Made by a program: the position numbers and the translations under genes
In this document: piece after piece, positions 15,963-24,476 of the stretch
How positions within the stretch are numbered: position 1 is the stretch's first letter
Layout: the number at the start of each line of letters is the position of its first letter
The notes under the pieces: model-generated
Databases searched by the model: none
What the model saw: only the letters and a program-made list of their open reading frames with translations
What the model was told of the DNA's origin: nothing
NCBI GenBank assembly: GCA_023410535.1
Contig: JAEYPR010000021.1
Location: 1-64,000 of the forward strand
Reading direction: 5' to 3'
DNA from: Bacillota bacterium
Lineage (GTDB): Bacteria > Bacillota > UBA4882 > UBA8346
DNA: 64,000 nt

Positions 15963-17015
15963 TTAATGAAGCGTGGCTTCGCATAACGCCATCAATGCCA
16001 ACCCTTGGTTGAACGGAGTAATTTCATACGGGACATTGTTATAGTCGGCCACGGTTGCAAAGATCGGCGTTCCGCCCGAGGCGAAGGTGACATTGCCTTC
16101 GTTGTCGATTTTAGCCACCAAAGCTGCCAGCGCCTTTTCGGCCATCGGGCGATATTTGGCGTCAACATAGCCGAGGCGGATGCCTTTGAGGACGCCGTAG
16201 GCGACCCCGGCAGTGACTGAAACTTCGGGATACGTTTCAGGGTGGTCGAGGACGGTGTGCCAGAGGCCGTCTTCTCGTTGCAGTTTGGCGAGAGCGGCGA
16301 TTTGATTGTTGAGCATTTCCAGCAGCGCGGTTTTTTCCGGAAAGTCTCCCCCCATCAGCTCTAAAAATTCCACCAGACTAACAGTGGCCCAGCAGTTGCC
16401 ACGACCCCACTTAACCCCCATAAACCGTTTCTCAACATCGTGCCAACCGTGATAAAGCAAGCCGGATTCCTTTTCGACCAAGTATTCCTTGTGAAAAAGC
16501 GCTTGTTTAACGGCTTCTTGAATATAGGCGTCGTTTTGTAATTGTTTGCCCCGTTTCAGCATATAAAGCACCGCCATAAACAAGGTGTCGGCCCAGATTT
16601 GGTCGGGGCGGTGTTTGCCGACGACGGTATGGGAGAGAGCGCCGCATGGGGTGCGTAACCCGAAGTAGACCAAATACCAATCGAAGAAGCGGATTAACTG
16701 ATCATATTTTGATTCGCCGAAATGTTGTTTGAGGTTGAGGACCGTTAACATCGGCGCGGTGGTGTTGATGTTGATGCTGTCGATGCGGCTGTCGCTCCGG
16801 GTATCGATCCATGCCTTCATCCGGTTGCGATAACTTTCGTCCTTCAGCAGCTCGTAAGCTTTCCAGACGCCGTAAAACGCGACGCCGATCGACCAATCCC
16901 AACGGGCCCAACGCAGGCCGGCGGGGTTCGACGGATCTTCGACATAGTGTTGAAATGAACGTTTGAGCGTTTGTTCAACGGTCCGGTGGATGATCTCTTG
17001 GTAGTTTACGGGCAT
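15963..17015 (-). CDS. GH105 unsaturated rhamnogalacturonyl/glucuronyl hydrolase
   Basis: A 350-residue cytoplasmic enzyme of glycoside hydrolase family 105 (YteR/YesR type). It removes the 4,5-unsaturated galacturonyl residue left by pectate or rhamnogalacturonan lyases. The fold is an alpha6/alpha6 barrel. IWADTLFMAVLYML holds the candidate catalytic aspartate and GLLYHGWHD and GRGNCWA line the pocket in homologues. There is no signal peptide, so it acts on imported oligosaccharides. It is transcribed away from its neighbours and shares a bidirectional terminator with the LysM gene. It belongs functionally with the GH28 enzymes at 17.9 and 27.2 kb and the second GH105 at 38.8 kb. Confidence 0.9.
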   Translation of the reverse strand: MPVNYQEIIHRTVEQTLKRSFQHYVEDPSNPAGLRWARWDWSIGVAFYGVWKAYELLKDESYRNRMKAWIDTRSDSRIDSININTTAPMLTVLNLKQHFGESKYDQLIRFFDWYLVYFGLRTPCGALSHTVVGKHRPDQIWADTLFMAVLYMLKRGKQLQNDAYIQEAVKQALFHKEYLVEKESGLLYHGWHDVEKRFMGVKWGRGNCWATVSLVEFLELMGGDFPEKTALLEMLNNQIAALAKLQREDGLWHTVLDHPETYPEVSVTAGVAYGVLKGIRLGYVDAKYRPMAEKALAALVAKIDNEGNVTFASGGTPIFATVADYNNVPYEITPFNQGLALMALCEATLH

Positions 17016-17214
17016 GGCACGACCTCCATCATTATATTATCCTGATTTGATTATTCGGCTATATTTTACCATTATACCAAAAGGTGCTTATAAAAAATAA
17101 CCGGTTGGCTCAAGTCTGGAAAAAATACAAGGGAACTGGGTTTTAGTGCAATTGACGAACCTGATACAAAACTCCCGTTCCCGGATTGACAGGAGTTTTG
17201 TTCTAACGATCTGG

Positions 17215-17637
17215 TTAACGGGCGCGGGCGTCGACGACATTCATAATCCAGCCGACCAATACGAGCAATCCCACAATAAAATTGGGAAAACACGTTAAAA
17301 TCACGATACCGATAGTGGACAGGATCAGGATAGTAAGCCCTTTGCCGAGAAAACCCCGGAAGATCTGTCCCATTCCCGGGGCGACAATGGACAGGACGGT
17401 TGCCAGGCCGATGGCATAGTCGTCAATTTGATTGCGGATGATTGAGAGCTCCGGGGTTGACCCGCTGGACCCGGCGCTGGGAAACGGGAATGTATTTGGA
17501 GTTGGAGGTGGCAACGGCGGTGGCATGACGTACGAGCCGGTTTGATTGGAGATGACCGGGGTTAAAATATTGCCACATTTATCACAGTGAATATTGGTGT
17601 TTAAATTGGCGGTGTTGCAATCGCTACATACTTTGAT
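17215..17637 (-). CDS. Zinc-ribbon membrane protein with an apparent ATC start codon
   Basis: If begun at the ATC codon 17635-17637 the protein has 140 residues. It opens with a zinc ribbon, KVCSDCN then HCDKCG (two CxxC pairs), followed by a Pro-rich linker (PPPLPPPTPN) and two closely spaced hydrophobic helices near the C-terminus. A GGGAGGG ribosome binding site lies 6-7 bp before the ATC, and zinc-ribbon proteins of this type usually start directly before the first cysteine. No ATG, GTG or TTG lies near that site; the only upstream candidate is a TTG at 17766 with no ribosome binding site and an unconvincing 43-residue extension. Function is unknown; similar small proteins are membrane-associated. 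Confidence 0.65.
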   Translation of the reverse strand: MKVCSDCNTANLNTNIHCDKCGNILTPVISNQTGSYVMPPPLPPPTPNTFPFPSAGSSGSTPELSIIRNQIDDYAIGLATVLSIVAPGMGQIFRGFLGKGLTILILSTIGIVILTCFPNFIVGLLVLVGWIMNVVDARAR

Positions 17638-17906
17638 CGGAATCCCTCCCTGATTTAACGTTTCCGGGTTTATATTTTTATTGTAAGGGATTTGGGATAA
17701 ATATTCAATAATCTGGATATTTTCGACGTAGCGCAAGAATTGCAATAAAATGTTAAATCTAGGCAAGAACTGGAATTGTTTGCTAGCGGTGATTGTGATA
17801 AGTTGTTACAGTAAGGCGGAGAGTTGGCGGATATTCACCGAATGCCCGTGGCGGACGGGAAGCAAGGCGTGATGGCAGAGTAAATAAAATGAAAAGAGGC
17901 GAGAAG

Positions 17907-20207
17907 ATGAAGAGTATCAAGTTGTCCTGGCTAATCGGAATTTTGGCCGGTGTGATGATGGTTGTGGCGGTGACGAGTTTAGGTTGGGTCCATGCCGCCA
18001 ATCTATTGCCGCCGCAAAATCTGAAAGTGCCCGCTTTAGCGTATGACGACACCAAGATCACCTTAACCTGGGAGAAGCCGGCCGATTATACGGCAATCAC
18101 CGGTTACACCATTTACCGGAACGGTCAGTCCGTGGCCTCGGTGACCACCTGGAACCAAACCCAACGCCAACTATTTTACACCGTGACCGGATTGACGCCC
18201 AATACCAGTTATACCTTTACCGTGCGTTCCAAAGACAGCGGCGGTAACGAATCGGCCGACAGCGCGCCGTTAACCCAAACTACGACCGCCGCGCCAACGG
18301 TCTACAACATAACAAGTTATGGCGCGGTCGGCGACGGCAAAACCTTAAACACCACAGCGATTCAAAACGCGATCAACGCTTGTCCGGTTGGGGGGAAAGT
18401 ATTGATCCCGTCCGGAACTTTCCTCAGCGGAGCGTTGTTTTTGAAGAGCGATATGACACTACAGATCGACGGGACGTTGTTGGGAAGCGATAATCCGGCG
18501 GATTATCCGTATACCAGCATGCGTTTTCCGTACTACTCCACAACCAACTACATGGGTTTGATCAACGCCTATACGACCAGTTACGGCAGCCTGCGCAACA
18601 TCCGCGTTTGCGGTTCCGGCACGGTCAATGGCGGCACCTGGGGCGGCGGAACTCTGACCACATTGGGCAGCGCCGAACAGAGCAAAGGCGGCAATGAAAA
18701 CTGCCGCGGCGACATGATCAATGTCAAAGGCGTGAATAACCTCTACTTAGGCGGGTTGAGCCTGGTTAATCCGGCGATGCACACCATCTTTATCAGTTAT
18801 TGCAACGCGGTTACGGTCACCGGCATTACCGCCAGCACTTACGATATCCATAACGCCGACGGAATCGACTTGGCCACCAGCAATGGCGCGGATATTTTCA
18901 ATTGTACCTTTGATACCGGCGACGACTGCATCAACTTTAACGCCGGAGTTGGCGCGCCGGGCGTTGCCGAAAATTACCCCGACCAAAATATCCGGGTCTT
19001 TAACTGTCTGACCAAACGCGGCCATGGCGGCGTGGTTTTTGGTAGTTTCACCGCGGCCTGGATCAAAAATGTCGCAGTGGAAGAGTGCACTTTTGACGGA
19101 ACGGAGATCGGCTTGCGTTTCAAGACCGGCAAAGAGCAGGGTGGCGGAGCCGACACGGTCCAGGCGCGCGATATTATCATGAAGAACATTCAAAAACAGG
19201 CGATCTTTTTTGACAGCACTTATAGTTGCGATTACCCGTCCGCCAGTCCGGGCCGGTTCAAAAACATTTACATCAGTAATGTCACGGTCACCGGCAGCAA
19301 AAACGAGGGAATCTATGTCAACGGATTAGCCAATGCCACCCATGACAATATCAATCTCACCAATATCACCCTCTCCGGTACGAAAGGGGCTAAACTGACC
19401 TACTGCACCAACAGTGCGTTTAACGCGATAACCTTTGTCGGGGCCAGCGCTTCGATTTGGAGCATTGCTAACTCTTCCGGCTTGAGTTTTGTCAATTGCA
19501 GTCCGATGCCTTCGGGTTACGGCGGAAACACTCCGACCCCGACCGTCACGCCCCGGGTCACGGTAACTCCAACCCCGACGGTCAAGGTTTCCCCAACCCC
19601 CACTGCCACAGTCAAACCGAGTGGCAGTCCGACGGCATCGCCGACGACCGCGCCCACTCCGACCGCAACCGGCCCGGTCAGCGTCGCCTTTAGTGATGAT
19701 TTTGAGGATGGGAATGCCGTGGGCTGGACGGCAACCACCGGGACTTGGTCGGTCGTTCAAGACAGCGGTAGTTACACTTACGCGCAGACCAGTACCAGTG
19801 AAGGCCGGACTGGCGCGGGTCTCTCCACCTGGAACAACTATGCGGTGACCGCTCGGGTGAAGGTAGATAATTTTAACGGCGCCAATCGCGTTTATTTGTG
19901 CGCCCGCTATCAAGACGGGAATAACTTTTATTGCGCCAGTCTGTACAACTCAAGCGGCGGTACGGTCGAGATCCGGAAGAAGGTCTCCGGCAGCACCAGC
20001 AACCTTGCCAGTAAAACCAATTTCGGACTGACGGCCGGGACTTGGTACACGGTGAAGCTGGAGGTGAACGGATCAACGATCAATATGTATGTTAACGGGA
20101 CCAAAGTGTTGACCGCCACCGATTCGGCGTTAACCACCGGTGGAATCGGCTTGATCACGTACAAGGTGACGGCCAAATACGACGATGTCGTCGTCGCCGG
20201 TTTGTAG
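17907..20207 (+). CDS. Secreted modular GH28 polygalacturonase-like enzyme (FN3-GH28-ConA-like)
   Basis: A 766-residue exported protein. A signal peptide (about 1-31, ending VHA) is followed by a fibronectin type III domain (about 32-125) and a right-handed beta-helix GH28 domain (about 130-535). Catalytic aspartate motifs NADGID, DTGDDCIN and RGHGGVVFGS are all present. A Thr/Pro/Val-rich linker (about 540-595) joins a C-terminal domain of about 165 residues with a LamG/concanavalin-like pattern, likely carbohydrate-binding. It should hydrolyse polygalacturonan or rhamnogalacturonan outside the cell. An ATG at 17889 lies upstream, but 17907 is preferred because it follows GAGGCGAG. It stands alone with its own terminator. 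Confidence 0.92.
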   Translation: MKSIKLSWLIGILAGVMMVVAVTSLGWVHAANLLPPQNLKVPALAYDDTKITLTWEKPADYTAITGYTIYRNGQSVASVTTWNQTQRQLFYTVTGLTPNTSYTFTVRSKDSGGNESADSAPLTQTTTAAPTVYNITSYGAVGDGKTLNTTAIQNAINACPVGGKVLIPSGTFLSGALFLKSDMTLQIDGTLLGSDNPADYPYTSMRFPYYSTTNYMGLINAYTTSYGSLRNIRVCGSGTVNGGTWGGGTLTTLGSAEQSKGGNENCRGDMINVKGVNNLYLGGLSLVNPAMHTIFISYCNAVTVTGITASTYDIHNADGIDLATSNGADIFNCTFDTGDDCINFNAGVGAPGVAENYPDQNIRVFNCLTKRGHGGVVFGSFTAAWIKNVAVEECTFDGTEIGLRFKTGKEQGGGADTVQARDIIMKNIQKQAIFFDSTYSCDYPSASPGRFKNIYISNVTVTGSKNEGIYVNGLANATHDNINLTNITLSGTKGAKLTYCTNSAFNAITFVGASASIWSIANSSGLSFVNCSPMPSGYGGNTPTPTVTPRVTVTPTPTVKVSPTPTATVKPSGSPTASPTTAPTPTATGPVSVAFSDDFEDGNAVGWTATTGTWSVVQDSGSYTYAQTSTSEGRTGAGLSTWNNYAVTARVKVDNFNGANRVYLCARYQDGNNFYCASLYNSSGGTVEIRKKVSGSTSNLASKTNFGLTAGTWYTVKLEVNGSTINMYVNGTKVLTATDSALTTGGIGLITYKVTAKYDDVVVAGL

Positions 20208-20246
20208 GAGTTCGCTCGCCTTATAATGGAAAAATGACAAGATGTG

Positions 20247-20273
20247 AAGACCGGCCCGGCGGGCCGGTCTTTT
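20247..20273 (+). terminator. Terminator of the secreted GH28 gene
   Basis: Perfect 11-bp GC-rich arms AAGACCGGCCC and GGGCCGGTCTT around a 3-nt loop, followed by TT. Confidence 0.85.
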
Positions 20274-20449
20274 GCGTCGGGGCGGTGCCGACTCATGGCC
20301 CGGAGCGACCCGCTGTCCCGCAATTACTCCGGAATATCGCCGTTGCTAAGGGAAGTTCATATCATATACGGAGACGGAACCATGTGACCGGAGCGATCCG
20401 CGCGTGGTTTCCCGCGCGGAATCAATTTGGAGCAAGGGGGATCCCGAAC

Positions 20450-20635
20450 ATGGCGATTGTTACAGGCCAGCGTTATAAGATTATCACGGTTGACGACTCG
20501 CTTTATACCGGAGATGTCGTCAGTGTTGATGCCGATTTCATTACAGTAAAGTTAACCGGGGATTCGGACTTCTTCAACACCGGTGATACTGTTACGATCT
20601 TCCGAAATAAGATCACAACCTATCACCAAAGCTGA
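20450..20635 (+). CDS. Small all-beta protein, paralogue A
   Basis: A 61-residue unrecognised protein preceded by AAGGGGG 9 bp upstream of its ATG. The residues TVDDSLYTGDVVSV and KLTGDSDFFNTGDTVTIFRNKITTY suggest five short beta strands, as in SH3- or LSM-like folds. It is clearly related to the next small protein (shared core DDSLY-[TS]-G, then TxxSD[FY]F, D-x-V-T, and a final I-x-x-Y), so the pair arose by tandem duplication. No signal peptide, cysteines or catalytic residues are visible. The longer frame starting at 20234 has no ribosome binding site and crosses the GH28 terminator. Confidence 0.65.
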   Translation: MAIVTGQRYKIITVDDSLYTGDVVSVDADFITVKLTGDSDFFNTGDTVTIFRNKITTYHQS

Positions 20636-20680
20636 ATCGGCCGCTGGCCGCTGAGAGGAATCCAAAGCGAGGCGAAGTTG

Positions 20681-20881
20681 ATGAATCCCTTTGAAATCAC
20701 GAAAATTTATCAAATTTTGACAACCGATGACTCGCTTTATAGCGGGATGGTTAATCAGACCACCGGGGACGAAGTAACCCTGCAACTGACGACTGAATCG
20801 GATTATTTCTTTACCGACGACGTCGTAACCTTGAATCTGAATCAGATCATCGCCTATATTGAAGTGCCGCAGAATGAATAA
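20681..20881 (+). CDS. Small all-beta protein, paralogue B
   Basis: A 66-residue protein homologous to its neighbour 45 bp upstream, with the same order of conserved residues (DDSLYSG, TESDYFFTDDVVTL, QIIAYIEV). The ATG at 20681 is taken as start; a TTG directly before it is possible and the ribosome binding site (GCGAGGCG) is weak. A terminator follows 42 bp after the stop, so the two genes form a short transcription unit. The function is unknown. Confidence 0.6.
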   Translation: MNPFEITKIYQILTTDDSLYSGMVNQTTGDEVTLQLTTESDYFFTDDVVTLNLNQIIAYIEVPQNE

Positions 20882-20922
20882 ACCACGGCATCGTCCGGGT
20901 GATGAAAAATGCAAACCAAGAC

Positions 20923-20949
20923 AACCCAGGTTTACGCCTGGGTTTTTGT
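20923..20949 (+). terminator. Terminator after the small paralogues
   Basis: Perfect 8-bp arms AACCCAGG and CCTGGGTT around TTTACG, then a T-run. It sits inside an open frame (20899-21273), which argues against that frame being a gene. Confidence 0.85.
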
Positions 20950-20994
20950 TTGCGTCTAAAACTTGAATATTCTTTAAAAAAACAAAAAAACCTC

Positions 20995-21204
20995 AATAAA
21001 TATTATTGCAAGGGCGAGAAATATTTTTGTCAGGTCAATAAATATAAATGCAATCATGATAAATATTTTTTCGGGAGTGATAAATGTTTTTGCAATCATG
21101 ATAAATATTTTTTCATAGTCAATAAATATTTTTTCCATCATGATAAATATATTTGCAATGATAATAAATGTTTTATTGGCGTGAAAAATATTATTATTGC
21201 GAAG
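20995..21204. repeat. Array of ten 21-bp AT-rich direct repeats upstream of the Lrp-type gene
   Basis: Ten consecutive units of exactly 21 bp with consensus (G/A)ATAAATATTTTTT followed by about seven variable bases; a partial eleventh may follow. Units begin at 20995, 21016, 21037, 21058, 21079, 21100, 21121, 21142, 21163 and 21184. The period equals two helical turns, so the A/T tracts sit on one face of the helix. The array ends about 52 bp before the -35 box of the regulator gene. Because 21 is divisible by three the array leaves an open frame (20899-21273, NKYFF-like heptads), probably fortuitous. Confidence 0.9.
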
Positions 21205-21255
21205 AAAAATAAAAAAATACTAGATTATTATGTAAGAGATCGTTCCAATTATTGG

Positions 21256-21284
21256 TTGACGGATTTTGGTTAACGAATTATAAT
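21256..21284 (+). promoter_or_regulatory. Sigma-A promoter of the Lrp-cupin unit
   Basis: TTGACG (21256-21261) and perfect TATAAT (21279-21284) with 17 bp spacing. The predicted transcript starts near 21291, immediately before the AGAGGTG ribosome binding site, leaving a leader of only about 17 nt. Confidence 0.85.
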
Positions 21285-21307
21285 CTTAATATGAGAGGTG
21301 ATTAAGA

Positions 21308-21769
21308 ATTTTAGACGACATAGATTTAAAAATACTGAATATAATTCAGAGCGATGCGCGAATCCCCAATGTTGAAATTGCCCGCCAGGTCGGGATGGCG
21401 CCTTCGGCAACCTTGGAACGCCTGCGGAAATTGGAGGAGAGCGGGGTGATCCAACGATATGAAACGCGGTTGAAACCGCAAACGCTGGGCTTTGGGTTGC
21501 TGGCGTTCGTGTTTGTGCGGATTGATGGTCCGGCGACGGCGCTGGCGACCGGGGAACGGATCGCCGCGTTGCCGGAGGTGCAGGAGGTACATCATATCGC
21601 GGGCGAGGACTGTTTTTTGGTGAAGATCCGGGCCGCCGACACCGAAAAGCTCGGGGAGTTGTTACGGGAAAAATTAGGACGGATTGAAACGATTCGTTCC
21701 ACCAAGACAACCATTGCCTTTACGACGTTGAAGGAGACCCACGAGCTTCCAATCGCCGGCAATAAATAA
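21308..21769 (+). CDS. Lrp/AsnC-family regulator with an apparent ATT start codon
   Basis: A 153-residue regulator. The N-terminal helix-turn-helix reads LDDIDLKILNIIQSDARIPNV then EIARQVGMAPSATLERLRKLEESG, a complete Lrp signature, followed by a RAM ligand/oligomerisation domain (about 65-150). In-frame, TGA at 21299 is followed only by TTA, AGA, ATT and TTA before the conserved LDD, so no ATG, GTG or TTG is available. ATT at 21308 lies 8 bp behind AGAGGTG and places Met exactly where Lrp proteins begin. A one-base insertion in the TTTT run at 21309-21312 is the alternative. The 21-bp repeat array upstream suggests autoregulation by an octamer. A cupin gene follows after 14 bp. Confidence 0.85.
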   Translation: MLDDIDLKILNIIQSDARIPNVEIARQVGMAPSATLERLRKLEESGVIQRYETRLKPQTLGFGLLAFVFVRIDGPATALATGERIAALPEVQEVHHIAGEDCFLVKIRAADTEKLGELLREKLGRIETIRSTKTTIAFTTLKETHELPIAGNK

Positions 21770-21783
21770 GGAGAGTGCTGATC

Positions 21784-22146
21784 ATGCTGGAAAAAGTTAA
21801 TTTGGCGCAAAAGTTCGCCCTTATCCGGGAGCAATGGCAACAGAGCATTGTCGGAGAGTTAAACGACTCCTATGTAAAACTGGTAAAACTTCAAGGCGAG
21901 TTCGTTTGGCACCACCACGAAATTGAAGACGAACTGTTTATGGTGGTTCGGGGACAGCTAATAATTAAACTTCGGGACGGCGATGTGGCGTTGAACGAGG
22001 GAGAATTCCTGGTAATTCCGCGGGGAGTGGAACATATGCCCTTCGCGGCCTCCGAGGTATGGGTGCTGCTGTTTGAACAGAAATCTACCGTTAACACGGG
22101 CAATGTGGTCAACGAGCGGACCAATCCTAACTTAGAGACTATATAA
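21784..22146 (+). CDS. Single-domain cupin protein
   Basis: A 120-residue cupin. Motif 1 is FVWHHHEIEDELFMVVRG (metal-binding His and Glu) and motif 2 is EGEFLVIPRGVEHMPFA (His). This is the standard fold of small metal-dependent isomerases, dioxygenases and sensors. ATG 21784 follows AAGGAGAG; a GTG at 21775 is too close to that site. It is in one transcription unit with the Lrp-type regulator, so its substrate may relate to the regulator's ligand, often an amino acid. The exact activity is unknown. Confidence 0.8.
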   Translation: MLEKVNLAQKFALIREQWQQSIVGELNDSYVKLVKLQGEFVWHHHEIEDELFMVVRGQLIIKLRDGDVALNEGEFLVIPRGVEHMPFAASEVWVLLFEQKSTVNTGNVVNERTNPNLETI

Positions 22147-22274
22147 GTCGGATTCCGTCCAATCAAAACCGGAAAGATTCGACAGGAATCGTTACGCCGA
22201 TTGCGAATTGTAAGATGAGCTTTATTATCGAAACAACCGCGTTGCAATGACGCGCAAGAAAGGTAAGTTACAAC

Positions 22275-23036
22275 ATGATTGCGATCTTACAATCACTACA
22301 CTTGTCCCCGGCGCAATGGGGGCTGGCGGCGCTGTGCGCGATGATGTTCGGGTTTTCAAAGACCGGCATCAATGGCCTCAACACCTTGGCGATTCCGATT
22401 ATGGCCGGCATCTTCGGCGGAAAAACTTCCGCGGCGATCGTGCTGCCGATGTTAATCACCGGCGATCTGATGGCGGTGAAGCATTATAGCAAACATGCCA
22501 ACTGGTCGCATATTTGGAAACTGGCGCCGTGGACCGGCGCCGGATTGATTTTGGGGTTACTGGTTGGGAAAGCCATTAACGACCGGCAGTTTAAAACGAT
22601 AATCGCCATCTCGATCCTGATCTGTCTAGGCATCATGCTCTGGCTCAACCGGAAAAAAGGAGAACCGGTTCAAATTCCCCATCAATGGTGGTTTGCCGCC
22701 ATCATGGGTTTGGCGGGCGGATTTACGACCATGATCGGTAACGCCGCCGGACCGGTGATGACCGTCTATTTCCTGTCGATGCGCTTGTCCAAATACGATT
22801 TTATCGGCACCGGAGCTTGGTTCTTCGCCCTGATTAATCTAACCAAACTGCCGTTGCAGATCTTTTTTTGGGAAGCCATCAACTGGCAGACGTTGGCTTT
22901 CGATGCGGTGATGATTCCGGCGATCGTCGTCGGCGCTTTGCTCGGCATCTGGGCGGTCAAACGGATTCCGGAAAAGCCGTTCCGCATGGCGGTAATGGTG
23001 CTGACGGTCTTGGCGGCGATCAAGTTGCTTTTTTAA
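22275..23036 (+). CDS. TSUP (TauE/SafE) family anion exporter
   Basis: A 253-residue membrane protein with about eight hydrophobic helices in two repeats. The family markers are GFSKTGINGLNTLAIPIMAG near the start and GLAGGFTTMIGNAAGPVMTVY at about 145-170. TauE/SafE proteins move sulfite, sulfoacetate, taurine or other organic anions. It lies 128 bp after the Lrp-cupin pair on the same strand with no terminator between them, so co-regulation is possible. The substrate is not predictable. Confidence 0.88.
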   Translation: MIAILQSLHLSPAQWGLAALCAMMFGFSKTGINGLNTLAIPIMAGIFGGKTSAAIVLPMLITGDLMAVKHYSKHANWSHIWKLAPWTGAGLILGLLVGKAINDRQFKTIIAISILICLGIMLWLNRKKGEPVQIPHQWWFAAIMGLAGGFTTMIGNAAGPVMTVYFLSMRLSKYDFIGTGAWFFALINLTKLPLQIFFWEAINWQTLAFDAVMIPAIVVGALLGIWAVKRIPEKPFRMAVMVLTVLAAIKLLF

Positions 23037-23063
23037 GCGAGTTTCCGGAAACGTCAAACAAAC

Positions 23064-23100
23064 AAAGCGGGTTGTCGTAGTTGGCGACAACCCGCTTTTT
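23064..23100. terminator. Terminator after the TSUP gene
   Basis: Perfect 14-bp stem (AAAGCGGGTTGTCG paired with CGACAACCCGCTTT), 7-nt loop, then a T-run. It lies between convergent genes. Confidence 0.92.
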
Positions 23101-23267
23101 ATAAAATGGGCCTAGGTGCGACCCCTTGCCCCTTAAATTGGGTAACTATAAGACTTTGAACTCTATTCACTACGAAGCATGGTGGCGATCCTTTTAAAGG
23201 ACAAAAGGATCGCAGCTGGACTTCCGCAGGGTCTTCCAAATCGCTTCTGACAAGCCATCAACACCCT

Positions 23268-24230
23268 CTATTTTTTAATGATCACGGCCGTCCCAACCGG
23301 GAGATACGGGAAGAACTCTTCGATATCTTGATTGGTCAACCCAATGCAACCCCAGGTCCAGTCAAGGGCGAAGCTGGCTTGGGTGCCGCCGTGGATTCCA
23401 ACGCCGCCACCCAGACGGGTCTGCTGGGGCGGCGTGCTTTTCTGTTTGAAAGCGGTAGTAATGGCTTGATATTCGGAGTTGCCAATCAATTGTTTTTGAA
23501 CGCCGCGCGCCGCGTCTTCAATATTGGGGTAGCCCAGCCGGAACCACCGGGTTCCCAGAAACTCGTCGGCCGGTTGCAAAATGCTCCGTTCAACGATATA
23601 GAAGTACCCTTCGGGGGTTTTGTGATCCCCTTGAATCTCCTTGTCGCCGGAACCGCCGTCGCCAAAGGAGGTATGGTAGGATTTGAGCCAGATGTTTCCG
23701 GCGAATAACGACAACAGATGGTCGGATTTATCGATCACAAGCTGCATGGTGGGATTGGTGAGCCCTTGCTCCGCCAGTACGGTTTTTAAAGGGCGTTTGC
23801 TCAACGCCAACAGATCGGTGCCGGGCAGGGTTAATACCTGTCCGGGGTAGATCGTGGAGCCGCTCAGTTGGTTGGCTTGATTCAGCGCGGCGACGGAAAT
23901 GCCGTTTTTCACGGCAATGAGATATAACGTATCGCCTTTTTGGACCGTATACTTTTCATAGCTTCCTTCTGTCCCCGGGATCAGTAACACGTGACCCGGG
24001 ATCAACAGATCGGTCTGTAACGAGTTGTATTGTTTCAGATCGTTATTTGAAACCCCGAAATTCTTGGCGATCCGGGCCAACGTATCGCCGCTCACCACCG
24101 TGTAGGCGGTGGGTGGTTTAGGGATGGCGGCCTGGGCCGGTCGGCCGATCCCGGCCAGCAATCCTATTACGGCACAGGCGGCGATCAGCGGTAAATTGAA
24201 TTGCGAAACATGTCGACGGTGTTGTTGCAT
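23268..24230 (-). CDS. LysM-containing L,D-transpeptidase (YkuD family)
   Basis: A 320-residue exported cell-wall enzyme. A signal peptide (about 1-34, ending AQA) is followed by two LysM domains (about 42-86 and 91-135) and a YkuD catalytic domain (about 160-320). The active-site signature is GIHGGTQASFALDWTWGCIGL, with His and the nucleophilic Cys in place. It would form 3-3 or anchor crosslinks in peptidoglycan, in the spore cortex or vegetative wall. Transcribed singly, with the divergent nagA-like gene about 245 bp away. Confidence 0.92.
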   Translation of the reverse strand: MQQHRRHVSQFNLPLIAACAVIGLLAGIGRPAQAAIPKPPTAYTVVSGDTLARIAKNFGVSNNDLKQYNSLQTDLLIPGHVLLIPGTEGSYEKYTVQKGDTLYLIAVKNGISVAALNQANQLSGSTIYPGQVLTLPGTDLLALSKRPLKTVLAEQGLTNPTMQLVIDKSDHLLSLFAGNIWLKSYHTSFGDGGSGDKEIQGDHKTPEGYFYIVERSILQPADEFLGTRWFRLGYPNIEDAARGVQKQLIGNSEYQAITTAFKQKSTPPQQTRLGGGVGIHGGTQASFALDWTWGCIGLTNQDIEEFFPYLPVGTAVIIKK

Positions 24231-24476
24231 TTGGTGTCCTGTCCTTTCCTTGAAATAGTGTATGATTATTAAAAGCAGGAAAAGCAGATCAAAAGAGAGA
24301 CGTAATTGTTTTCTGGAACGGTTGCGGTTTCCCTCTCGGTAAATGATGTTAAACCGGGCAGAAAAGGGGAGGTCGCGAAGGGTTTAACGGGGCTGCGGGG
24401 CTGTTGCAAATTAACCGGGCATACCGTAAGCTGAAAATAGCAGGATCGGATCGATAAATGGAAAGAGGTTTTTGAT

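Noticed and set aside
20995..21204. CRISPR array
   Set aside because: Units are contiguous 21-bp repeats with short degenerate parts, without unique spacers of regular length, and no cas genes are present.
20899..21273. 124-codon open frame across the 21-bp repeats (heptads like NKYFFHH)
   Set aside because: It contains a strong terminator just after its start, lacks a ribosome binding site, and stays open only because the repeat period is a multiple of three.
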